Shown piece after piece: positions 1-5,289 of a DNA stretch of 5,494 nucleotides. The notes beneath the pieces were generated by a model that worked only from the letters and a program-made list of their open reading frames with translations, had not been told where the DNA came from and did not search any database. Position 1 is the stretch's first letter. Each line of letters opens with the position of its first letter. The DNA is from Desulfobacteraceae bacterium (GTDB lineage: Bacteria > Desulfobacterota > Desulfobacteria > Desulfobacterales > UBA5616): contig JAUXEW010000195.1 in the NCBI GenBank assembly GCA_030620375.1, positions 1-5,494 of the forward strand, given 5' to 3'. Both the position numbers and the translations under genes were made by a program.

Positions 1-71
1 ATGGCCGGTGATGTGCTGGTTGAAAAATCGGCATAATTGGTATGCGTCCGGATGAATCGGAACTGTGCCAT
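1..71 (-). CDS. 5' end of an unrecognised gene, cut by the left edge
   Basis: Only the first 23 codons are inside the window (MAQFRFIRTHTNYADF followed by STSTSPA), so no family can be named. The start is well supported: an AAGGAG ribosome binding site lies at 77-82 on the minus strand, 5 bases before the ATG at 69-71, and the frame is open to the edge. The gene lies 86 bases downstream of the PaaK-like gene on the same strand, with no clear intrinsic terminator between them, so co-transcription is plausible. The visible part is rich in Thr and Ser and has no signal peptide. Its function cannot be inferred from this fragment. Confidence 0.6.
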   Translation of the reverse strand, partial: MAQFRFIRTHTNYADFSTSTSPA

Positions 72-91
72 CTGTACTCCTTTTTAGAAGC

Positions 92-109
92 CGGCGAAGC
101 TTTCCGCCG
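92..109 (-). other. Intercistronic hairpin
   Basis: CGGCGAAGCTTTCCGCCG folds into a 7-bp stem (92-98 with 103-109, one G-T pair) and a 4-base loop. It lies between the PaaK-like stop and the next ribosome binding site. There is no T-run after it in the minus direction, so it does not look like an intrinsic terminator. It sits about 10 bases before the downstream ribosome binding site, so it could affect message processing or translation, but that is inference. A weaker 4-bp alternative pairing with bases just upstream of it also exists. Confidence 0.3.
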
Positions 110-157
110 TAGGCAGCGGGGAATCGTCGAGCGTAAAAACTTTATATTGATTAAAAA

Positions 158-1366
158 TCAAAAATTCCTTCCCTCCCGTTCGTCAACCACCAATGGTCCG
201 GTTTCAAGCGAATCAACGATTGAAATCCGGTTGAACGTTAAAAGGGTTTCTTGTTTCAGTCTTTTTAAGAGCGCATCAATTTGAGCATCGGCATTCTCAT
301 TTCCTTCGATAATCAATGAAAGATTATCCACCCCTTTTATCTCACGAACCTTCACCCGATATTGATTCGAAACATCGGGAAACTCCCGAAGAATAGTCCC
401 CACCTGAGACGGCCAGAATTTCACACCTTTTATTTTTAGCATTTCATCGGTTCTCCCTAACACGCTTTTGGGTAAAGTAAATTCTCTGCCACACCGGCAC
501 GGCTTGTTCTCCATAACGGTCAGGTCACCGGTGCGATATCGAAGCAAAGGTGACGCTTCTTTGTACAAATGGGTTAAAACAAGCTCTCCCTTTTCGCCAT
601 AGGGAACCTTTCTTCCAAACTCAGGCTCAATGACTTCTGCATAAATAAAATCGTCCATAATGTGAAGGCCGGTCTCATTCCGGCAGCTCCGGGCAATGGG
701 CAAACAGGCCGCCATGCTGTATGAATCAATAATGGTAATCTTTTTTTGAAATGCCTGGCGCACCTTTTCGGCATATCCTTCTACCGATGTAAAAGGCTCG
801 CCACCGACAAATAAAATCCGAACACCCGGAATCCCCTGGGCGGCAAGCTTTATCGAAAACGTAGGATTGGATATTAAGACCGTCACTTGATAGTCGTTAA
901 TCAATCTGACCGCCCTCTCGGACTCTCCGGGCCCTAAGGGAATCACCTTTGCTCCGTAATGTTCCAGCTGGTTCTGATAAAATAGCCCGGCGACAAAAAG
1001 ATGATATCCAAAAGTGACGGCACAAATGTCCCCCTTTTTTACTCCGGCGGCCTCCAATGACCGTGCACAAACGTCATGCATGAATTTAAGATCGTTATTG
1101 GTGTGATAAATCGGATACAACATCTTTCCTGAGGGAGAAAAATTTACCCGTGTCACGTTTTCGGAATATAGTGAACATGTTTCAGGTTCTTGTTTTAATT
1201 CTTCCAAAAGTTCAGGGCTGGTCGTAAACGGAATGTTTTCGAAATCTTCCAGTGTCTTTATATCCGACGGTTTGATGCCTGCCCCGTCCAACTTCTTTTT
1301 ATAAAAATCCATCTGATAAAGTGTTTCGATCTGCTTTCTTAAACGGTTCACTAAGTTGGTATTCAT
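158..1366 (-). CDS. PaaK-like (phenylacetate-CoA ligase family) adenylate-forming protein, catalytically divergent
   Basis: At 402 residues this is slightly shorter than typical phenylacetate-CoA ligases, which activate aryl or acyl acids with ATP and CoA in the cytoplasm. Family signs seen: the N-terminal FYKKKLDGAGI and PFTTSPELL segments (21-55), YRTGDLT with the ribose-binding Asp281, the C290-R-C-G-R motif, and GRTDEMLKIKG (304-314) followed by FWPSQV at the start of the C-terminal lid. Oddities: the phosphate loop, usually SSGTTGKP-like, reads FSPSGKM (76-82); the YGxSE motif reads YSMAA (216-220), so the Mg/ATP glutamate looks replaced by Ala; and the C-terminal region expected to hold the catalytic lysine reads ETGPLVVDER. 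It may be a ligase with unusual chemistry or a non-catalytic paralogue. The start is backed by GAAGG 8 bases upstream and a candidate promoter at 1451-1480. No phenylacetate or indolepyruvate pathway gene is visible nearby. Confidence 0.85.
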   Translation of the reverse strand: MNTNLVNRLRKQIETLYQMDFYKKKLDGAGIKPSDIKTLEDFENIPFTTSPELLEELKQEPETCSLYSENVTRVNFSPSGKMLYPIYHTNNDLKFMHDVCARSLEAAGVKKGDICAVTFGYHLFVAGLFYQNQLEHYGAKVIPLGPGESERAVRLINDYQVTVLISNPTFSIKLAAQGIPGVRILFVGGEPFTSVEGYAEKVRQAFQKKITIIDSYSMAACLPIARSCRNETGLHIMDDFIYAEVIEPEFGRKVPYGEKGELVLTHLYKEASPLLRYRTGDLTVMENKPCRCGREFTLPKSVLGRTDEMLKIKGVKFWPSQVGTILREFPDVSNQYRVKVREIKGVDNLSLIIEGNENADAQIDALLKRLKQETLLTFNRISIVDSLETGPLVVDEREGRNF

Positions 1367-1420
1367 TTTATACCTTCACCACATCATATAAAAAAATTTA
1401 CAGCGGACAGCAAAATCGGT

Positions 1421-1434
1421 TTTCTGGATGGACA
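1421..1434 (-). repeat. 14-base intergenic repeat, copy 1
   Basis: TTTCTGGATGGACA here is the exact reverse complement of TGTCCATCCAGAAA at 4207-4220. Looser similarity continues to the left (GCAAAA about 10 bases away in both copies), giving a unit of about 25 bases. This copy lies in the leader between the candidate promoter and the start codon of the PaaK-like gene, 54-68 bases before the ATG. It could be a dispersed intergenic element or a binding site; the window alone cannot decide. Confidence 0.45.
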
Positions 1435-1450
1435 CTGGTTAGGTGGATGT

Positions 1451-1480
1451 ATTATTAACCACAATTTGAATATTTTTCAA
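1451..1480 (-). promoter_or_regulatory. Candidate sigma-70 promoter for the PaaK-like gene
   Basis: Reading the minus strand, TTGAAA (1475-1480, five of six consensus bases) and AATAAT (1451-1456, five of six) are separated by 18 bases. Transcription would start near 1444, giving a leader of roughly 78 bases that contains repeat copy 1. The -35 box lies within an inverted repeat, TTGAA-N5-TTCAA (1466-1480), a possible operator. TGGTTA/TAACCA (1436-1441 with 1456-1461) pair around the -10 box. This is prediction by eye only. Confidence 0.4.
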
Positions 1481-1604
1481 GCTATGATTTGAAGTGCGGC
1501 AACTCTCGGTGGGATGGCATTAATATGCCGGATTGACGTTACGCGGGTGGATATGAAACCGTTGAGAAACGCCCCCTTTTATTTTATGTCGGTTACACCT
1601 TCGA

Positions 1605-2165
1605 TTAACGGATCACACTAACCGAAACAGGGGAATTGGGGTTGGCTGTACGGGTGGCATTCGGGCCGCTATGAATAGTCCTGAATTGCTCTATTTCTTG
1701 CCGTGCCTTAACCAATTCCTCACTGGTGATTCGGAGTCGTTCCGCCAGGGCTTCGGCAAACACACGGTAAAGCAGGTAGCAAAATGCAACCTGATCCTTT
1801 CCGGATATTTTATTTATTTGATCGGCATCAGTTGTCAAACAAACCGTATCGCTCTCAGCATATACAGAAGCTGATCTGTCGGCATGGCCCAATACCCCAA
1901 TTTCACCAAAGATGTCTCCTGATCGTTTTAATGTCGCCAGTTCCTTCCCTTCTTTGGCAATGCGGACTTTACCCGACAGTAAAAAATATAGAAATGAATC
2001 GGAGTCCCCTTCTTTAATAATCAGTTCTTTGGCCTCGTATTTTCGTATCTTGCTCCGTCTAAGAAGTTCGGAAATATCCTTGGTGTCAAACTCCTTTAAA
2101 ACAGGCACCGACATAAGTTTTTGGATGTTATCAGCATTGACCTTAAGATATCTTGATTCTTGCAT
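1605..2165 (-). CDS. Stand-alone cyclic-nucleotide-binding-domain protein
   Basis: The 186-residue product carries a Crp-type nucleotide-binding beta-barrel at about residues 18-130. The sequence EGDSDSFLYFLLSGKVRIA (52-70) matches the usual barrel strands, and FGEIGVLGHADRSAS (86-100) is the phosphate-binding cassette, with Glu88 and Arg97 at the positions that normally hold cAMP or cGMP. A helix follows (about 130-165), but no helix-turn-helix, so it is unlikely to be a DNA-binding Crp/Fnr regulator. The last 20 or so residues are a Ser/Thr/Pro/Asn-rich tail, probably disordered. There is no signal peptide or membrane segment, so it should be cytoplasmic. GGAGGA (2171-2176) lies 5 bases before the ATG, and a second, stronger AAGGAGGG lies further up (2179-2186). 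A weak promoter candidate on the minus strand is TTGAGA (2243-2248), 18 bases, TGAAAT (2219-2224). The ligand and partner are unknown; neighbours suggest no specific pathway. Confidence 0.85.
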   Translation of the reverse strand: MQESRYLKVNADNIQKLMSVPVLKEFDTKDISELLRRSKIRKYEAKELIIKEGDSDSFLYFLLSGKVRIAKEGKELATLKRSGDIFGEIGVLGHADRSASVYAESDTVCLTTDADQINKISGKDQVAFCYLLYRVFAEALAERLRITSEELVKARQEIEQFRTIHSGPNATRTANPNSPVSVSVIR

Positions 2166-2200
2166 TGCCGTCCTCCATCCCTCCTTTTAGTTAAAAAAGC

Positions 2201-2211
2201 TAATACTATTA
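2201..2211. promoter_or_regulatory. Small AT palindrome upstream of the cNMP-binding gene
   Basis: TAATACTATTA is a perfect 5-1-5 palindrome, 36-46 bases before the start codon at 2165. It lies just downstream of the weak promoter candidate, so it could be an operator. Short AT-rich palindromes are common by chance, so support is slight. Confidence 0.2.
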
Positions 2212-2296
2212 TCGGCTTATTTCATTTTTTCATAAATTTAATTCTCAATTTGGTTCATTAACAATCAAGTTTTTGTTTGGTTCCGGCTCGTCCGGG

Positions 2297-4159
2297 CTAG
2301 AAATCACCACGAACGGTCGAAATGAAGCAAACGCCACCGGAAGAACTACTTGACGAAGATGTAAGTTTCAACAATTCCCATCCGCCTTCAGGGAGGTTAT
2401 CATTCGGAACCGTCATCAAGTTCATGGGATTGGCGGTTCCCAGGTAAAGGGCTTCATCGGCAATCATGGTTCGAATACCGTAATTGGTATAATTACCGAC
2501 CCCCTGAAGGTCTTCGGGTACTGCGTCTGAATTCGAGGACGCAAACCGATAAAGATCGGCACCGTAAAATCTTGACAAGTCAATAGAATCCAAAAACTCC
2601 GGAAGTTCTATATCACCTGCATCAGGAAAAAATTGCCGGATAATGTCTGCGGCATTTTCTTGAACATCTCCAATAAGATAGCTCCAGTCCATTGTGCCGA
2701 CGTAAAGCTGGCCCCCAAACACCGACATGGTCCACGTGTAATTGTTAAAAGGATTACCAAAACCCGACGGGCCGTATTTCGGAGCCTGACCCATGTTATT
2801 ATTAACAAAGACCCACTCACCAGCCACATCAGCCTTAGGGGTTCTCTCTACTCCCAATGGCTGGTATACCGGCATCTCCTCCATCCCGTATAAAAGCTCA
2901 ACTTCCTGTTGGTCCGTACCGAAATCCTTGCCACGGAAAATGCTTGCGGATCGAAACGTTCCTAATACCGAATTAATGATTTCGTCTTCGGTTTGGGGCC
3001 CATAAACTAAAAAGTGAGCATACGTTGAAATAAAGGGCACATGCATTGTCCCCCAGTACAGGTAGCCTTCATACGAAGCAAGCGCCCCACCACCATATAC
3101 AGCAGCCGTTACGGGATCCGCTTCATAATCGCCCACATTCCATACTTTTTCCCACTGATCTTTATGCTCTCCGGTCAACCCGCCCTGAGGAACCGGCGGA
3201 CTCATATACAATCCGGCCAAATTTCTCCTCTGGGGCCATGTCGATATAAAAAAACGGCCTTCATGCATCGCCAATTCAGCACCTTCGCTGTCAAACACTC
3301 CCACCACATCGAAGTGAAACGGGTCATCTTTTGTCCCTGCCCAGCGCAGCACCTCGCCTCCAACATTTGGGTTCTCCGGATCAAATTTAGTACGAACCGT
3401 TGTATACAATACGCCATCAACCACCAGCCACTTCCGAATATTGTTATACGCTTCGTATGTCGTCGCATCTATAAAGTTTCCATTAGAATCAAACGCAAAT
3501 AGATTAACCCCATTACCAAATAAGTCCGGCCCCCCTAAAAATACCACGTCGCCCATAGCTCCGGCGGAGCGGATGCCGGTTGTACTCATTATCAATTGGC
3601 TGATAGGCGTTTTATCCTCCAAAATTCGGCTTTCGGTGTTATAACGAAAAATTCGAAACGGCCGCCAGTCCCCAAAAAATCTTAAGAATTGAGGCGGTAA
3701 GGATAGGGGATTATACTGAGATTCGTCGAATTCACAAACAAGAGAAGGCGTCTGCAATACACCAAATTCAAATTCTCGAAAAAATCCGGCCAACAAAAGG
3801 CATACTGTATTCGGCGCGGTACCGAACCAAATGTCATTCCCCAACTTGGCCATCCCCCACACATACGCCTGGTTGACTTTAGGCGCTCCAGACACACACG
3901 GTAATTCCAGATTAGGATCAAAATCATTGTCCTCGTCGCCCACACCGACAAAGCATTCATCCGGTTGAGCCTTAGCCAAAACACTTTTGTTTAAAATCGG
4001 CCACTCAAAATCAGGTGTAATATCATAATGGTCTAAAAAGAAATCCACCAGGTCATCCGTCGTATCTGCTAAGGCATGAATAGACAAAAATCCCGTCAAC
4101 AGGATGCTTATAACTAAAGTCCTTGCCATGATTCCAGCTATCCTGACAATTTTATACAT
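2297..4159 (-). CDS. Exported beta-propeller-like repeat protein with a CFI-box C-terminal tail
   Basis: The 620-residue product is of unknown function. Residues 1-31 form a Sec signal peptide: basic start, hydrophobic core ARTLVISILLTGFL, likely cleavage after ALA31. The mature part has about seven spaced copies of a motif like G-x-L-Y-x-G-T, at about 108-114, 203-209, 249-255, 301-307, 365-371, 483-489 and 569-575, which suggests a seven-bladed beta-propeller; this is inference from spacing. Cys69, Cys88, Cys120 and Cys142 could form disulfides. The C-terminus is seven serines, GGV, then C611-F-I-S-T and five more residues. It resembles the CFI-box tails of secreted deltaproteobacterial proteins but lacks the usual longer extension. 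I chose the ATG at 4157-4159: a GAAGGGGGGG ribosome binding site precedes it and the signal peptide begins there. The frame extends to 4252, but that part has no good ribosome site and would bury the signal peptide. Likely periplasmic, surface-bound or extracellular. Confidence 0.8.
   Translation of the reverse strand: MYKIVRIAGIMARTLVISILLTGFLSIHALADTTDDLVDFFLDHYDITPDFEWPILNKSVLAKAQPDECFVGVGDEDNDFDPNLELPCVSGAPKVNQAYVWGMAKLGNDIWFGTAPNTVCLLLAGFFREFEFGVLQTPSLVCEFDESQYNPLSLPPQFLRFFGDWRPFRIFRYNTESRILEDKTPISQLIMSTTGIRSAGAMGDVVFLGGPDLFGNGVNLFAFDSNGNFIDATTYEAYNNIRKWLVVDGVLYTTVRTKFDPENPNVGGEVLRWAGTKDDPFHFDVVGVFDSEGAELAMHEGRFFISTWPQRRNLAGLYMSPPVPQGGLTGEHKDQWEKVWNVGDYEADPVTAAVYGGGALASYEGYLYWGTMHVPFISTYAHFLVYGPQTEDEIINSVLGTFRSASIFRGKDFGTDQQEVELLYGMEEMPVYQPLGVERTPKADVAGEWVFVNNNMGQAPKYGPSGFGNPFNNYTWTMSVFGGQLYVGTMDWSYLIGDVQENAADIIRQFFPDAGDIELPEFLDSIDLSRFYGADLYRFASSNSDAVPEDLQGVGNYTNYGIRTMIADEALYLGTANPMNLMTVPNDNLPEGGWELLKLTSSSSSSSGGVCFISTVRGDF
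2300..2362 (-). other. Poly-Ser/Gly linker and CFI-type cysteine tail (within the exported protein)
   Basis: This part of the gene encodes residues 600-620: Thr, seven Ser, Gly-Gly-Val, then Cys611-Phe-Ile-Ser-Thr-Val-Arg-Gly-Asp-Phe and the stop. The seven serines use five different codons (TCT, TCG, TCA, AGT, TCC), so the tract reflects selection on the protein, not slippage of a simple DNA repeat. Known of such tails: a small-residue linker followed by a Cys-Phe-Ile box recurs at the ends of many otherwise unrelated secreted proteins and is thought to be a sorting or processing signal. That this copy works as one is inference. Confidence 0.5.
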
Positions 4160-4206
4160 GAATACCCCCCCTTCATAATTGAGTTCGAGTTGAAAAAGTA
4201 ATCTGA

Positions 4207-4220
4207 TGTCCATCCAGAAA
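4207..4220 (+). repeat. 14-base intergenic repeat, copy 2
   Basis: TGTCCATCCAGAAA is the exact inverted copy of 1421-1434. It lies 47-61 bases before the start codon of the exported protein gene and directly abuts the hairpin at 4220-4236. The two copies bracket the cNMP-binding and exported-protein genes. About 0.1 such chance matches would be expected in a window this size by rough estimate, and both copies are intergenic. Confidence 0.45.
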
Positions 4221-4236
4221 TGGCATTTTTTGCCAT
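4220..4236. other. Hairpin ATGGCA-TTTTT-TGCCAT
   Basis: A perfect 6-bp inverted repeat around a T5 loop, overlapping repeat copy 2 by one base. It lies in the divergent region, upstream of the exported-protein gene and facing away from the CooC-like gene. There is no T-run after the stem in the minus direction and only TCTTT-like sequence in the plus direction, so a terminator role is weakly supported. It may be part of the dispersed repeat or an operator in the leader of the exported-protein gene. Confidence 0.3.
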
Positions 4237-4263
4237 CTTTGTAAAGTCTCATAGATCAATGCT

Positions 4264-4293
4264 TTGCGAATAATGGTGGATATTATCTAGAAT
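4264..4293 (+). promoter_or_regulatory. Second, weaker promoter candidate for the CooC-like gene
   Basis: TTGCGA (4264-4269) and TAGAAT (4288-4293, five of six consensus bases) are separated by 18 bases. It points toward the CooC-like gene, upstream of the better candidate at 4306-4333. It may be a tandem promoter or chance. Confidence 0.25.
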
Positions 4294-4305
4294 GCCACCT
4301 TTCCC

Positions 4306-4333
4306 TTGACCTTCAACACGATATTATTTTAAT
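4306..4333 (+). promoter_or_regulatory. Candidate sigma-70 promoter for the CooC-like gene
   Basis: TTGACC (4306-4311, five of six consensus bases) and TTTAAT (4328-4333, five of six) are separated by 16 bases. A start near 4341 would give a leader of about 100 bases. No equally good promoter was found for the divergent exported-protein gene. Confidence 0.45.
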
Positions 4334-4365
4334 AACCTGGATAAACCGGAAGCGTTAAGAGGGAA

Positions 4366-4391
4366 CTAAAGTTTCAAATGTGCTAAAGTTT
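4366..4391 (+). repeat. Tandem CTAAAGTTT direct repeat in the CooC-like leader
   Basis: CTAAAGTTT occurs at 4366-4374 and again at 4383-4391, 17 bases apart, between the candidate promoter and the ribosome binding site. Direct repeats in such a position may be protein-binding half-sites, though the spacing is not a whole number of helical turns. Nothing in the window names a binding protein. Confidence 0.3.
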
Positions 4392-4439
4392 AAGATTTTC
4401 TTCGATCCGTTTTTTTTACCTAATAGGAGGATACAGTTT

Positions 4440-5228
4440 ATGAAAGTCATTATCAGCGGGAAAGGCGGCAGTGGAAAAAGCACTATCGCCACCCTCATTG
4501 CCAGGGCACTTACGACTCATGGGTATAACGTCTTGCTGGTGGATGCCGATGAATCAAACTACGGGCTCCAGCGTTTACTCGGCGTGTCCGCTCCCGTTCA
4601 TTTGATGGAAAACTTCGGTGGAAAAATCAATTTTAAAAAAAACTGGATGGGCGTTGCCAGTGACGGACTTTTTAAAGACCGTACAATGATCAATGACATC
4701 CCGGATCTGTGTGTGGCTCAAACGGACGGCATTAAGCTTTTGGTCATCGGTAAAATTCACGCTCATGGTGAGGGGTGTGCCTGTCCTATGGGGGTTCTTT
4801 CCAAAACGGTATTGTCCAAACTTGATGTCAAGGAAAATGAAATTGTAATTATTGATACGGAGGCCGGGATAGAACACTTCGGCAGGCGGTTGGACGGCGA
4901 ATGCGACCTGATTCTCGGCATTGTGGACCCGTCATACGAATCTTTCATGCTGGCTAAGAAAATGCAGGGGATGGCCGAAAACGCCGGATGTGAAATCTTC
5001 TTTGTGTTAAATAAGTTCAACCCAAAAGTTGAGGCCGCCATGACTAAACATATTGAAGAGAATAAAGTCGTCGCCAAAATTCCTGATAGCGATCGTATTT
5101 TTTTAGACAGCCTTGAAGGGAATGCGTTAACAACACGCTTTTCGGAAATTGACTTAATATGCGATCTCATCAAAACCCGGAAAAAGAATCCACCCAAAAA
5201 GCCCGCATTGTTTCCGATGCTCAAATAG
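4440..5228 (+). CDS. cooC: CooC-type nickel-insertion ATPase (MinD/ParA family)
   Basis: A 262-residue P-loop ATPase of the MinD/CooC group, which uses nucleotide-driven dimerisation to deliver nickel to CO dehydrogenase or related enzymes in the cytoplasm. Seen: the deviant Walker A GKGGSGKST (7-15) with both lysines (Lys8, Lys13); the A' motif DADESN (35-40); the Walker B region IIDTEAGIEHFGR (137-149), whose EAGIEH part is characteristic of CooC; and Cys113-x-Cys115 in EGCACPMGVL (111-120), the nickel-binding pair of CooC. NKFNP (191-195) fits the nucleotide-base site. Length is typical. The start at 4440 is chosen because TAGGAGG (4424-4430) lies 9 bases upstream and the P-loop follows at once, as in the family; the frame extends to 4380 with no ribosome site. 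It is divergent from the exported-protein gene. No nickel enzyme gene is visible, so its client is unknown; it could be a CooC paralogue serving another metalloprotein. Confidence 0.88.
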   Translation: MKVIISGKGGSGKSTIATLIARALTTHGYNVLLVDADESNYGLQRLLGVSAPVHLMENFGGKINFKKNWMGVASDGLFKDRTMINDIPDLCVAQTDGIKLLVIGKIHAHGEGCACPMGVLSKTVLSKLDVKENEIVIIDTEAGIEHFGRRLDGECDLILGIVDPSYESFMLAKKMQGMAENAGCEIFFVLNKFNPKVEAAMTKHIEENKVVAKIPDSDRIFLDSLEGNALTTRFSEIDLICDLIKTRKKNPPKKPALFPMLK

Positions 5229-5289
5229 CACCTTACACACATATATGGTCAACCATGCGTTACAGAACATAGACCATTCCCCATCCAAA

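Noticed and set aside
42..284. An 80-codon open frame on the plus strand
   Set aside because: It overlaps the PaaK-like C-terminus and the partial gene on the opposite strand, and has no ribosome binding site.
1516..1529. GGCAT-TAAT-ATGCC hairpin in the gap between the cNMP-binding and PaaK-like genes
   Set aside because: A 5-bp stem with no T-run in either direction; too weak to call a terminator or RNA gene.
2283..2295. CCGG-N5-CCGG as a terminator after the exported-protein gene
   Set aside because: Only a 4-bp stem, overlapping the end of the gene region and not followed by a T-run in the minus direction.
2300..2311. Arg-Gly-Asp (RGD) at the C-terminus of the exported protein, as a host-adhesion motif
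   Set aside because: A tripeptide is expected by chance, and nothing else in the window suggests host association.
3041..3502. A 153-codon open frame on the plus strand
   Set aside because: It lies wholly antisense to the exported-protein gene, has no ribosome binding site and a Cys/His/Pro-rich random-looking composition.
4160..4252. 31-codon upstream extension of the exported-protein gene
   Set aside because: It would bury the signal peptide, includes the repeat and the hairpin, and the ATG at 4157-4159 has the strong ribosome binding site.
4380..4439. 20-codon upstream extension of the CooC-like gene
   Set aside because: No ribosome binding site precedes it, and family members begin directly before the P-loop, as the 4440 start does.
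4763..5242. A 159-codon open frame on the minus strand
   Set aside because: It is antisense to the CooC-like gene, whose family motifs are unmistakable; composition is not protein-like.
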